NCBI GenBank assembly: GCA_006969385.1
Contig: CP030884.1
Location: forward strand, 3,874,249 to 3,938,248
DNA length: 64,000 nucleotides
Direction of reading: 5' to 3'
Origin: Planctomycetaceae bacterium
GTDB taxonomy: Bacteria; Planctomycetota; Phycisphaerae; UBA1845; UTPLA1
Position numbers and translations under genes: made by a program. Numbering within the stretch: the stretch's first letter is position 1; the number at the start of each line of letters is the position of its first letter. This document shows, one piece after another, positions 1 through 9,064 of this stretch. The notes under the pieces were generated by a model. The model had not been told where the DNA came from. It saw only the letters and a program-made list of their open reading frames with translations, and did no database searches.

Positions 1-3000
1 TCGAGGTTATCAAACGTAACATCGTACGTCACGCCCGGGTTGCCGTTGGCGAAGGTGCCCGCAATGTTGAACTGCGTCAGGTTCGACAGGTTGAGTCCGG
101 GCACCGAGCCGGGGGCGTCTTCCTGCAAGAAATCGCTCAAATTTTTGCTCAGCGTCCAAGTACCCGGACCAGGGATGTCGAAATCCCAGACGCGTACCGT
201 GCCGTCGCCGTCGTAGAGGATCGCGATGATACGATCCGCAGCGTTGGCGGGATTGACGGTGACATCGAGCACGATCTCGGCAGCGCCGCCGGCATTGACC
301 GCCGACGGGAAGATGAAGAAGCATCCGCCAAAGTCGGTCGAGGCGACGGTGAAGTCATCCGCGCCCGCAGTGAAATCGGCTGCGTCCCAAGTGCCGTAGG
401 AACCGGTCGGCGTGAAGTTCGAGAAGTCGGAGATCACCGCACCGGCACCCGGACCGGAGAACGGATCGGTGAAGTTGACCGGCGCCTCGCCGGGATTCAC
501 GACTTGGTTGCCGTCGATCGAACTGTTGCGCATCGAGGGCAGACTCTGGTTGGAAGCCGGGCCGAGGCGGTCGCCGATGATGGCGGACAACTGTACCACA
601 CGCGGGAAGTCGGCAGCACTGAGGCCGAGATCGGCCAGCGGGATCGCCAACTCGACACCGCTATCGGCCGATTCCGCTTGGGCCGCGACGGTGGCGGTGG
701 CATCCATGAAGCACATAAAGGTGTCGTCGGTGCAACTGGTAATGCCGTCGACGTTTTGATTGTTGAATGCCATCTGCAGGTTGTTTGGGTTGACCGCATC
801 GATGCCCGTCAAGGTCGCACTGCCGCCATCGAGATCACTGCGACCGCGGAAGGCGAAGGTGTCGTTCACGAGATCGAAGTAATCGATGAAGGCCGTCGGT
901 GACGGATCGTAACTGAGGTTGATGCCGTAGGCGTAATCGTATTCGGCATCGCGATCGCTCAGAAACGTGCCGTTGTTGAGTATGTCGACCGGACCGTTCG
1001 GCAATTGGTTTCCGTTGAAGCCGATGATCGGTCGCACGCCGGGCAACACGCCGTTGGCACGCAGTTCTTCCCAGGTGATATCGAGAATGTCGTAATCGGT
1101 TTGCAACTGCATGAATGAAACGTTGGCGAAGTCGAAGCCGGGAATGCCGCCGGCCAGCACTTCGTTGCCCGCGTTCAAATTGGCCGTCAGCGTGAAGCTG
1201 CCGGGCGGAACGTTGAAGAATGCCCAGCGCAATTGCGTGTCATCGGTATCGGCCAGCACCAACAATATGGTGCCGCCCGCTGCGCCGCCGGGGCCCACGG
1301 TGCCGGCACCCAACGTGACATCGAGTTCGAACGAGGTGGCATCGCTCAGGTTGACGTTAGGACTGATATCGACCGCACCGCCACCGAAGCCGCCGGTTGT
1401 GCTTTCTTCGATGCGTAAGCCGTCCGGGACCAAGGTGATGGTAGCCGTATCCCACGCGACATAGGTATTCACCGGCAACAGGTCAAAATCGGAAACCGGA
1501 ATCACCGGGAATGCCGACGCGTCGGGCGTGAAATTCAACGTGTGATCGCCGTCGTCGCCGTCGGTCAACGCGAGGTTATCAAACGTCACATCAAACGCGA
1601 CACCCGGGTCGCCGCTACCGAAGCCGCCCGTGATTTGCAGGAAGCTAATATCGCTCAGGTCGAGGCCCGGAACTGAACCTTGGCTCCCAACGAGCGATGG
1701 CGCATCGACGGGTACGACATCGGTAAAGGTGCCGGGGCCGGCCATCGGAATGAGATACACATATTCCGTGCCGTCACCGTCCGCGAGGATAATGCCGAAT
1801 CGCGGAGCCTGATTGGGCAGGTTCACGGTGTAGCTGACTTCCAGATTTTCGGCGGCACCGGCATCGATGTTGGGCGAGATGTTGAAAACACCACCGCCAA
1901 AGTCGAGGCTTTCGATACGAAGGTCGTCAGCACCCGATGTGATGGTCGCAAACTCCCATTGCAAGTAGGTGCTGTCGAACATGAAGTTTGAGAAATCGGT
2001 AATCACGGCACCACCGCCACCGACGTTGGCATCGGTATCGATGAATAGGTTGATCGACTTACTGTCGGCTGCAAGGTTGCCGGTCATGCCGAGGTACAGG
2101 TAGTTATCGTCGAAGTCGGCGTAGAGCGCGTTTAGCTCGGACCCTTCTTGCACGGGCGTTTGCGAATCGGCCAGTTGCACCTGATCGCCGCCCGACGTGG
2201 GGCAGGTTTGCGTGAGCAGCGGCGCGCCGCCGGTGTAGTCGGCCGGGTTGATGTTGCCATCGAGAATGGCACCGGCACCCAGCGTCGAAAGCGTGCTGAG
2301 ATCGACCGAGAAGCAGCTTGCCACCACACTCAAGTCGGGTCGCAAGCCGAGCGTGTCGGGCGTCAGACAATTGGGGCCGGTGTAAGAAGGCAACGCTTGA
2401 TTGACGAACGTGCCGTAGCCATCGGAGACGGCGGTTTCCTGTAGTTCGTCACCGTCCATCGTAATGACGAGCATGCGGATGATGTCGTTGGGGTTCACTT
2501 GCACGTTGCCGATGGTGCCGAGCGGGATGGCGATTTCGATGCCTTTGGTGGCCGTGGCCGCTCCGCTCGCGTCGGAATCGGTGACGCCGAGGACATTGGT
2601 GTTATCCATCCCGCCGCGCACGGGGCCGCCGGGGAAGGTGTTTTCGATGGTCTCGTTGCCGTCATTCAACGGCGTCGATGCAATCAGCGTGCGCGAGGCG
2701 AAGATCGGCAACGGCGGGTCGTTGGGGTTATCCGGCGTGGGGTCACACGATACGCGACCGATGGCCGGATCGAAGACGCATTCGTTGGCAGCGTTGGCGG
2801 TACCGATCTGAAAGTCAAACAAACGGTACTCGTGCACGTCTAACGTGCCGCCGGGGCTCGCGTCGAACGCCAATGCATAGTCCCAACCTGAGAACGTCGG
2901 GTCGCCGCAATTCGGAAGCAACGTTCCCGAATTTGGCACGACCGTGTACGTGTCGTCGGTCGTGTCGTTGGGTGTGCCGTTGTCATTGATGACGACTTCG

Positions 3001-3386
3001 CGACCGGCAAGTTGCAACATGAACGCCGGTCCACCGACGCCTTCGGTTTTCAATTCGGTTTGTCCCAAATCGAAATCGCCGGGCGTATCCATCAGCACGA
3101 TGAACGGGCTGCCGACCTGAACGAGGTTACCCGCAATACCGATGTAAAGGTTGACGTTGTCGACGGCCAGATACAAAGCGTCGAGTTCGCTACCTTGCGA
3201 TACGACGGGCGTGGACGTGGTGGCCGTCACGTCACCGACGGCGGTGTAGTTGGTTTGCAAGCCGACCTTCTTGGAATTGGCGAAATCCGCCGGAATGTTC
3301 TCGCCATCGAGTGTGCCGGGCGGCGCCGCCAGCAACCAACTCGGCGTTGCAATCAGCAACGCAAACGTTGCGACCAATGACTTCAT
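1..3386 (-). CDS. Large secreted repeat protein, 3' end beyond window
   Basis: The frame is open from the ATG at 3386 to the left edge with no stop, giving at least 1,128 codons. AAGGAG lies about 9 nt before the ATG. The N-terminus is a signal peptide (MKSLVATFALLIATPSW, then LLA). The mature part is rich in Asp, Gly, Thr and Asn and poor in Lys. Two modules beginning LDG-N-I/P-AD occur near residues 22 and 375. A second module, with WD/WE, a LRIES-like strand, FGGG and a closing VTFDNL motif, occurs three times (about 455-600, 630-740 and 980-1126). It looks like an extracellular beta-sandwich protein. I do not recognise a named family. It is transcribed divergently from the GntR-type regulator. 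The missing C-terminus may hold a sorting signal or dockerin. Confidence 0.85.
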   Translation of the reverse strand, partial: MKSLVATFALLIATPSWLLAAPPGTLDGENIPADFANSKKVGLQTNYTAVGDVTATTSTPVVSQGSELDALYLAVDNVNLYIGIAGNLVQVGSPFIVLMDTPGDFDLGQTELKTEGVGGPAFMLQLAGREVVINDNGTPNDTTDDTYTVVPNSGTLLPNCGDPTFSGWDYALAFDASPGGTLDVHEYRLFDFQIGTANAANECVFDPAIGRVSCDPTPDNPNDPPLPIFASRTLIASTPLNDGNETIENTFPGGPVRGGMDNTNVLGVTDSDASGAATATKGIEIAIPLGTIGNVQVNPNDIIRMLVITMDGDELQETAVSDGYGTFVNQALPSYTGPNCLTPDTLGLRPDLSVVASCFSVDLSTLSTLGAGAILDGNINPADYTGGAPLLTQTCPTSGGDQVQLADSQTPVQEGSELNALYADFDDNYLYLGMTGNLAADSKSINLFIDTDANVGGGGAVITDFSNFMFDSTYLQWEFATITSGADDLRIESLDFGGGVFNISPNIDAGAAENLEVSYTVNLPNQAPRFGIILADGDGTEYVYLIPMAGPGTFTDVVPVDAPSLVGSQGSVPGLDLSDISFLQITGGFGSGDPGVAFDVTFDNLALTDGDDGDHTLNFTPDASAFPVIPVSDFDLLPVNTYVAWDTATITLVPDGLRIEESTTGGFGGGAVDISPNVNLSDATSFELDVTLGAGTVGPGGAAGGTILLVLADTDDTQLRWAFFNVPPGSFTLTANLNAGNEVLAGGIPGFDFANVSFMQLQTDYDILDITWEELRANGVLPGVRPIIGFNGNQLPNGPVDILNNGTFLSDRDAEYDYAYGINLSYDPSPTAFIDYFDLVNDTFAFRGRSDLDGGSATLTGIDAVNPNNLQMAFNNQNVDGITSCTDDTFMCFMDATATVAAQAESADSGVELAIPLADLGLSAADFPRVVQLSAIIGDRLGPASNQSLPSMRNSSIDGNQVVNPGEAPVNFTDPFSGPGAGAVISDFSNFTPTGSYGTWDAADFTAGADDFTVASTDFGGCFFIFPSAVNAGGAAEIVLDVTVNPANAADRIIAILYDGDGTVRVWDFDIPGPGTWTLSKNLSDFLQEDAPGSVPGLNLSNLTQFNIAGTFANGNPGVTYDVTFDNL

Positions 3387-3535
3387 GCTTCGGACTCCTT
3401 TGATGAATGATGATTGGTTTGGTGTCCGGGGTAAGAAATTGGCAGTCCCCGTTTTCCCCGTCGTGTTTTTGTTTGCACAGTCGATTTGCTGGGATGTTTG
3501 ATCTTGGATACTCGGGACCCTTCGATTAGCTGTTT

Positions 3536-3761
3536 CAGTTTCCGAAACTGTTTGACGAATCACCGATCTTGAACCCTGCTGTCCGCCCATCCGGGAATTC
3601 CTGATTTAATCGTTGATTAAGTTATAGCGTGGATGCTATATTATTGCCCGAGGAAAAGCAATGGTTTTGGCAGGAATCTTCATTACAGGATTCCGTCAAT
3701 TGTGAGATTTGCAGTTTGCCACGCAGGACAGCTCTGCTGCGAGCTGGTATGAAACTGTTTC
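3536..3761. promoter_or_regulatory. Palindromes between divergent genes, candidate operators
   Basis: The 401-bp gap between the secreted protein and the GntR-type regulator holds three dyads. CAGTTTC-C-GAAACTG at 3536-3550 is a perfect 7-1-7 palindrome. TATAGC-N6-GCTATA is at 3623-3640. GAAAC-T-GTTTC is at 3751-3761, 27 bp before the regulator start. The 10-mer GAAACTGTTT occurs twice, at 3544 and 3751. Recurring palindromes directly upstream of a DNA-binding regulator suggest operators and autoregulation. That is inference; nothing else is seen in the gap. Confidence 0.4.
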
Positions 3762-3787
3762 GCCAACATGAGGGCGATAGGTAACCG

Positions 3788-4858
3788 ATGAGCAGACCCG
3801 CCAAATACGAGTACGTCATGTCGGTGATTCGACGCCGCATCGACGAGGGTGACTACCTCATCCGCCCGATTCCCGGTGAGCGTAAGATCGCCGAAGAAAC
3901 GGGCGTCAGCTACATGACGGCGCGCCGGGCGGTGTCCGAACTCGTGAAGCAAAACGTTTTGGTGCGCAACGCCAACGGTATGCTGGAAGCTGGCAAGCCG
4001 TCGACGCGTGAGAGCGCCCAGCTCAAGGTCGTACTGCTCTATCCAAGTTTTCCGTCGCCACACCTTTCGCAATTACGCTGGATCGTCGGCGATGCGTTTC
4101 GCGATCGCGACTTCGTCATGCGGCCGGTGCAATACGTGCACTGGAATGACCCGGTTGTAAACGATGCGATTCAAAATGCCGACGGCGTCATCGTGATCCC
4201 CACGGCCGACCGCATCCCCGACTCGGTGTTGAAGACATTCGAGAAGCGCAAGGTCGTGGTACTCGACGGCGATCTGAGCGAAGAAGGCATACCGTCGATT
4301 CAGTTGTTTCCCGATTCACATGTGCTGCGCGTGCTCGATCATTTGGCGCAACTGGGTCACAAGCGCATCGATTGTGTGAACGCGCAGAATCGCAATCGCG
4401 AGATTGACCGGCGCATCGCGCTGTGGCGCGGTTGGCTTAAGCAGCATCGATTTGAAGGCGAACTATTGGAGCGCGCGGCACCGTCCTTTACCGACCCGAC
4501 GCCTGCCGCGTACGAATTGATCGTGGATACACTGCGCGCCGGCGAAATGAATGCCACGGCGCTGGTGTGCACGACGTATCCTGCGGCCATCGCTGCCATT
4601 CGAGCATTGTGGGAACACAAGATTACGGCCGGCACGATCGTGTCGGTCTGTGCGATCAATCTGGAAAACCACGCAAGGTATCACTGCCCGTCAATCACGG
4701 GGTTAGAAATGCCCGACTTAACCGAGGTGCTGAACCGCTGTTTGGATTGGTTTGGCAATCGTGAATCGTGGGTGGGCTCCTGTCGGGTACAACCGCGCAG
4801 CGCGTGTTTTTATGCGGGCGAATCGACGGGTGTGATGACGACGCCGTTGCATTCGTAG
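3788..4858 (+). CDS. GntR-type regulator with LacI-like effector domain (AraR-like)
   Basis: A 356-residue protein in two parts. Residues 1-70 form a GntR winged helix-turn-helix (GERKIAEETGVSYMTARRAV). Residues from about 80 to 340 resemble the periplasmic-binding-protein fold of LacI-family effector domains, starting with the strand LKVVLLYPSF and including VIVIPTADRIPDS and HLAQLGHKRIDCV. This is the arrangement of AraR, which binds a small sugar ligand and releases its operator. The regulator lies 38 bp upstream of the SGNH hydrolase and divergent from the large secreted protein, so either could be a target. The ligand cannot be told from sequence. Confidence 0.8.
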   Translation: MSRPAKYEYVMSVIRRRIDEGDYLIRPIPGERKIAEETGVSYMTARRAVSELVKQNVLVRNANGMLEAGKPSTRESAQLKVVLLYPSFPSPHLSQLRWIVGDAFRDRDFVMRPVQYVHWNDPVVNDAIQNADGVIVIPTADRIPDSVLKTFEKRKVVVLDGDLSEEGIPSIQLFPDSHVLRVLDHLAQLGHKRIDCVNAQNRNREIDRRIALWRGWLKQHRFEGELLERAAPSFTDPTPAAYELIVDTLRAGEMNATALVCTTYPAAIAAIRALWEHKITAGTIVSVCAINLENHARYHCPSITGLEMPDLTEVLNRCLDWFGNRESWVGSCRVQPRSACFYAGESTGVMTTPLHS

Positions 4859-4896
4859 GCGACTTTTTCAAACCCTAACATGGGAATCGATATATC

Positions 4897-6447
4897 GTGC
4901 GAACCCACTTCTCAACGCCCGCCCGTCGGTGGGTTGCTGTCGCAGGCCTTTATCTGAGCGTGGCGAGTGCCGGTCTAGCGCAACCCTTCGCCAACGATAT
5001 CAATCGCTGGACCGCGCAGGACGCGCTGGCCGCGCCGCCCGCTGACGCGGTGTTGTTCGTCGGTAGCTCCAGTATTCGCAGGTGGGAACAGCTTTCGCGC
5101 GACTTTGCCGATTACGTCGTGATTCAACGCGGCTTTGGCGGTGCGCAGTTCGACGATGTAAACACGTACGTCAACGATATCGTGATACCCTACGCGCCGA
5201 CGGCGATTGTGATCTGGGCGGGTACAAACGATATCGCCGCCGGGTCGAGTGGGTTCGAGGTGTTTTCCGATTATCAAACCTTTGCCAACGTGGTGTTAGG
5301 CGCTTTGCCTAATACCCAGATCATCTATTTGGGCATCATGCCGACGCCGGGGCGGTATCCGAATCTGCCCGAGGAAACCACGGCGAACAATGCGATCAGC
5401 GCCGTCGCGGCCAACAATCCGAACCTACATTACATCGATCTGCCTGCGGCGTTCTTCGCGTTGAATCCACCCGATGATCCGACGTTTACCGGCAAATTCG
5501 TCGATCCGATCCATCTCAATCGCCCAGGTTACGAATTGTGGACGAGCGTGATTCGACCGGCAGTGGAATCGATCATCGCACCGAACAAAATGTTTACGCC
5601 GAACCCGCAAACGCCGGTGCCGGGACGACGGGTCTATTTCGACTTCGGACCGAGCAATAGCGAAGACGGCGATCCGACGACGAGCCCGGACGTTAACGGC
5701 AACCATTGGAACAATTGGCATCCTGCGACGGGCGGCGTTGCGATCAACGCGGGGGAGCGCATCACGAATCTGATCGACGATCAGGGGGGCGCGACTGGGA
5801 TCGATCTGATGATTGCGGGCGGGTTTCTTTCCAATGGTAAGCTCAATGGTGGCTTGTTAGCGCCCGATGCGATATTGCTCGACACGCTTGCGATCGCGAC
5901 GGCGACGCAGGACTACTTCTTTTGCGGCGGAGATGGCATCGAGGGCGGGGGCGATGATGATGCGCCCGGCGGATTCTATTTGAGCGGTCTCGATCCGGCG
6001 CTGTCGTATCAAATGCGTTTCTTTGCGTCGCGTGATTCGGGCGCCACGCGCATCACGGAGTATCAAGTGTTCGGTCGCAATTCCGCCAGCGTGACGGTGC
6101 AAAGCTCGGGGCTAAACATCGGCAGCGATGGGGCGTACGACGGCAACGATGATACGACGGGGATTGTGCGTGGCGTTCGACCCGATGCATTCGGGCAAAT
6201 TTTCGTCGACGTCGTGCTGCTCGAAGGCAACTTTGCCTATATCAATGCGATGGAGATGTTGGTGACGCTGCCCGGCGATGCCAACGATGATTTCGTGATC
6301 GACGGTTCAGATGTCACCGCATTTTTGGATTGCCTGATCGGGCCGGACAATCCCGCGACGACCGAGTGCGAACGCGTTTTCGATTTTGATGTCGACGGTG
6401 ACATCGACGTGGCGGACCTGCGAGCGTTTGCGGTGGCGGCGAGTTAA
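4897..6447 (+). CDS. Secreted SGNH/GDSL hydrolase with C-terminal dockerin-like domain
   Basis: A 516-residue protein with a GTG start and a signal peptide ending near SVASAGLA-QP (about residue 28). SGNH blocks are visible: FVGSSSIRRW (nucleophile Ser about 57-58), RGFGGAQ (Gly about 80), WAGTND (Asn 111) and DPIHLN (Asp203, His206). It is therefore an esterase or acetylhydrolase of the GDSL superfamily, substrate unknown. Residues about 245-450 form a beta-rich domain opening RRVYFDFGPSNS. The C-terminus carries two EF-hand-like loops, PGDANDDFVIDGSDVTAF and FDFDVDGDIDVADLRAF, typical of type I dockerin domains. Such tails in planctomycetes need not mean a cellulosome. An ATG at 4880 is out of frame. 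Confidence 0.85.
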   Translation: MRTHFSTPARRWVAVAGLYLSVASAGLAQPFANDINRWTAQDALAAPPADAVLFVGSSSIRRWEQLSRDFADYVVIQRGFGGAQFDDVNTYVNDIVIPYAPTAIVIWAGTNDIAAGSSGFEVFSDYQTFANVVLGALPNTQIIYLGIMPTPGRYPNLPEETTANNAISAVAANNPNLHYIDLPAAFFALNPPDDPTFTGKFVDPIHLNRPGYELWTSVIRPAVESIIAPNKMFTPNPQTPVPGRRVYFDFGPSNSEDGDPTTSPDVNGNHWNNWHPATGGVAINAGERITNLIDDQGGATGIDLMIAGGFLSNGKLNGGLLAPDAILLDTLAIATATQDYFFCGGDGIEGGGDDDAPGGFYLSGLDPALSYQMRFFASRDSGATRITEYQVFGRNSASVTVQSSGLNIGSDGAYDGNDDTTGIVRGVRPDAFGQIFVDVVLLEGNFAYINAMEMLVTLPGDANDDFVIDGSDVTAFLDCLIGPDNPATTECERVFDFDVDGDIDVADLRAFAVAAS

Positions 6448-6554
6448 TGGTTAGCCGTGCATAGCACTTCGAAGGCGAAAATATTCGCTAGCTTGCTCGG
6501 TGGACTATGGCGTGCGAAACGCCGACGCGGCGTTGAAATGTTGTGTGCGATATC

Positions 6555-6765
6555 CAACGCCAAAGGCGTTGCGCCAGTAGCCCAGGGTTGATGCGCAGCA
6601 GCTACCCTGGGTTGCGATGTCAACTCAAGGGTTTCAACGCTGAAGGCGTTGCGGCATACCGGACGGGGACAGAACTCCTTCAGAGTTCAATGATATTTTG
6701 CCAACGATTTCCTGGGGTAGCCGCTGCGCGTCAACCCCAGGCTATTGAAACAACGCCTTTGGCGT
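6555..6765. repeat. Dispersed multi-hairpin element, copy A
   Basis: Six successive hairpins fill this gap: CAACGCC-AAA-GGCGTTG (6555-6571), CCCAGGG...CCCTGGG (6581-6611), CAACGC-TGAA-GGCGTTG (6635-6651), GAACTC-CTTCA-GAGTTC (6672-6688), CCTGGGG...CCCCAGG (6711-6741) and ACGCC-TTT-GGCGT (6753-6765). The outer hairpins are inverted relative to each other (AAA against TTT loop), so the whole unit has inverted ends. Copies B and C lie at 28598-28817 and 35438-35651. No protein coding is evident. Confidence 0.85.
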
Positions 6766-6997
6766 AGAAGAGGAACCGACGAGCATTGCAGGGAAAGCAC
6801 CAGTCCGATTCATCAAATCGTACTTCAAGTAGTCAACCAAATCTCAAATCCGCTACATCTGAACTTGGCACGGTTTAGAGCAAATTTCATTCGCGTATAG
6901 CGGGCCTTAGTCGATAGGCGTCAGTCTCTTAATCGACGATACCGGATTCGCGCGCCCGATCGGCATGGGTGACAGCTCGAAAGTAGAATTGATATTT

Positions 6998-7195
6998 CGA
7001 TCCCGGTAGGGATCGACTGACAATAGCCCACCGTTTTCAACGGTGGTTGTGCGGGTGAGCCAGCGCGTCTTTCGTCCTGTAAGGACGAAGGGAATATCGC
7101 GTGGCATTCCTGCTATCCCTCCGGGATGCAATGCGTTACGGACAACTTGTCCCCCCACGATGTGGGGGGCTATTTTCCGTTGATCCCTCCGGGAT
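6998..7195. repeat. Second type of hairpin array
   Basis: Six short perfect hairpins follow one another: CGATCCC-GGTA-GGGATCG (6998-7015), CCACCGTT-TTC-AACGGTGG (7028-7046), TTCGTCCT-GTA-AGGACGAA (7071-7089), ATCCCTCCGGGAT (7115-7127), CCCCCCAC-GAT-GTGGGGGG (7151-7169) and a second ATCCCTCCGGGAT (7183-7195). Its sequences differ from the element at 6555-6765. It lies in the 1.17-kb gap between the SGNH hydrolase and the next gene. I see no gene in the rest of that gap. Confidence 0.75.
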
Positions 7196-7621
7196 ACATC
7201 GAATATCCGTCATCCCGCGGTTTTCGCGTCATGCCGCTAAGCGAGATGATTCGGTCAAATCTGGTTACTCGGACCGCGACGCTGGTTTGAAAAATGCTGT
7301 AGCTATTGTGAGGTGTAATTCAGACTACAACGCAGCCAAGTGGCGATCGATCAGCCGCAGGCCAAATTCCTTGTAAATAAGGCAATACCGTCCGCAATAT
7401 CGGCTCTTTTGTTCAAATTTCCGCCATTCTGACGCTTCCGCGATACAATTTACATAAAATCGCGCCTCACCAGACGGCACTTGCCGTGTCTGCGTTGGTG
7501 CAGGTGTTTTGGCTCAGCGCCAATTCGTAAGAAATTCGTCACCGAACGTTGCATCGGTTTTGTCGCACAATTGCCGAGCCGCGTCGGTTCCCTCGCCATG
7601 ACTTATAAAAGGATGGTATCC

Positions 7622-8113
7622 ATGAGTTGCAAAAACTACTTGTTCGCTTCGTTTGCACTGCTGGCCTCGTTGACCGTTCTGACGGGTAGCAATTGCGTGT
7701 CGTTCGGCTTCGGCCCCTCGGGTTTTCCCATCGGCGGCGTCGGTGGCGGAGGCGTGATCATCGGCGATGACTTCGGTCCGCCCATTCTCGTCACGGTCAT
7801 CAACAACACACCGTTTGAAGTCGATCCGGGCATCGAAGCGGAGGATATAGACTTCGGTGTGCAGTTTATCGATTTCGGCGTAACGCTGCCGGGCGACGTG
7901 TTGTCGGCGGAATTGTTTTGCGAAGAGGCGATCACCCTCACGAGCACCGACGCGATTCAATTCGGTGTATTCGGCGACACCATTCTCAACCCGTTGCCGA
8001 TCTTTGAGTTGGATTTCGACTACTTCTGCGGAGAAGAGGTGACGTTCGAGTTTGTCGGAACCGGGCCGACGTTCGATGTGTTTGTCGATGCGGATGGGTT
8101 TCAGATTTATTAA
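7622..8113 (+). CDS. Small secreted acidic protein, unknown function
   Basis: A 163-residue protein. I start it at ATG 7622 because AAAAGGATGG lies just before it and a signal sequence follows (MSCKNYLFASFALLASLTVL, then TGSNC). The Cys after LTGSN could be a lipid attachment site, but the lipobox is not canonical. After a Gly-rich linker (GGVGGGGVIIG) comes a domain rich in Phe, Asp and Val with two Cys (about 107 and 144) that may pair. The frame stays open further upstream, but that region lacks features of a signal peptide. No family recognised. A bidirectional terminator follows. Confidence 0.65.
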   Translation: MSCKNYLFASFALLASLTVLTGSNCVSFGFGPSGFPIGGVGGGGVIIGDDFGPPILVTVINNTPFEVDPGIEAEDIDFGVQFIDFGVTLPGDVLSAELFCEEAITLTSTDAIQFGVFGDTILNPLPIFELDFDYFCGEEVTFEFVGTGPTFDVFVDADGFQIY

Positions 8114-8176
8114 CGCAGGCTAGGAAAGCGCTGGGCACGCTAGAACCTATCCAAATTGACTGTCGTCCACAGCGTT

Positions 8177-8214
8177 AAAAAAAGGGGGCGAACCATCGTT
8201 CGATCCCTTTTCTT
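8177..8214. terminator. Bidirectional intrinsic terminator between convergent genes
   Basis: A run of A, the stem AAAAGGG..CGAAC with loop CATC, the complementary GTTCG..CCCTTTT and a T-rich tail form a near-symmetric hairpin. It sits between the plus-strand gene ending at 8113 and the minus-strand PEP-CTERM gene ending at 8271, so it can serve both transcripts. Confidence 0.7.
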
Positions 8215-8270
8215 GTGGTTGGTTTGAAATCTCGGGACTGCTTCGAAAGCACTTTACGCGTGACCAGCTA

Positions 8271-8951
8271 CTAGCGGCGGCGACGAATCAACGCCAAAGT
8301 CCCGAGACCAAGCAAACTAAGCGTGGACGGCTCGGGAACGAAGGAAAGAAACGTTCCGCCAAAAGAGCCGATATCCGCTCCGTTCGTACCTTGGCCATCG
8401 CCAAACCGCACCGAGTCAACGGCGGTACCGGCAAGCGTTGCCCAAGTGGTCGCGCCGATGGTTCCCTCAATCACTAGCAATTCGGGGAAAAAACCTAGAT
8501 CCCAATCGAATAAAAAGGAAATGGTGCCAAGCAGTTGATTGTCACCGGTGGGAAGGCCGAAGAAGAAGTCGCCCATGCCATAGGCGGTTAAGATGTTGCC
8601 GGGGCCGAAACCCTCGATTTGATTTGCGCCTGCCAAAGCAGTTGGACCGGGAAGATTTGATGTCGCTTCGGTAACGCGGACTGCCCCCGAATCTGCGAAC
8701 AAGTTCGTACTCATGGAAGCCAAGACGCCTTGGTCGGCCGTAATGTTTGCCATCACGTTGACCGTCAGCCTCGAAGTGTCAAAAAAAACTGAGTCAACGA
8801 CAAGTCGTTGTCCCGGTGCGCCATTTTGAACAGCCACCATATCTGGAGTGCCGTCGACGAACTCCATCCATACGGTCGCGGCCGCATCGGCGCGGGTGGC
8901 AGCAATCGAAACAAGGGCGATGGAAAGTGATAAGCAAATTGCACGGGTCAT
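8271..8951 (-). CDS. PEP-CTERM sorted secreted protein, paralogue 1
   Basis: A 226-residue protein. I take ATG 8951 as start: AGGAGA lies 10-11 nt before it and the signal peptide MTRAICLSLSIALVSIAA follows, cleaved near ADA-A. The C-terminus is a PEP-CTERM signal: VPEPS, a hydrophobic helix (LSLLGLGTLALI) and RRRR. Such tails are recognised by exosortases, which cut them and route the protein to the cell surface or EPS. The mature domain begins TVWMEFVDGTPD and holds the block NQIEGFGPGNILTAYGMGD, shared with the two genes upstream (9065-9757 and 9883-10581). Its ligand is unknown. No exosortase gene is in this window. Confidence 0.85.
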   Translation of the reverse strand: MTRAICLSLSIALVSIAATRADAAATVWMEFVDGTPDMVAVQNGAPGQRLVVDSVFFDTSRLTVNVMANITADQGVLASMSTNLFADSGAVRVTEATSNLPGPTALAGANQIEGFGPGNILTAYGMGDFFFGLPTGDNQLLGTISFLFDWDLGFFPELLVIEGTIGATTWATLAGTAVDSVRFGDGQGTNGADIGSFGGTFLSFVPEPSTLSLLGLGTLALIRRRR

Positions 8952-9064
8952 CGTTATCTTCTCCTGAGTTTTGTCGCAGTCGTATTGATCTAACATCTCA
9001 ATTGTCCCGCCACTCTTTTGCAAAATTTCAAATGCTTTTCGGATATTGTGGGCTGCAGCAACGT

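Noticed and set aside
6555..7195. CRISPR array
   Set aside because: The repeats are hairpins of different sequence at uneven spacing, without identical direct repeats and spacers, and no cas gene is in the window.
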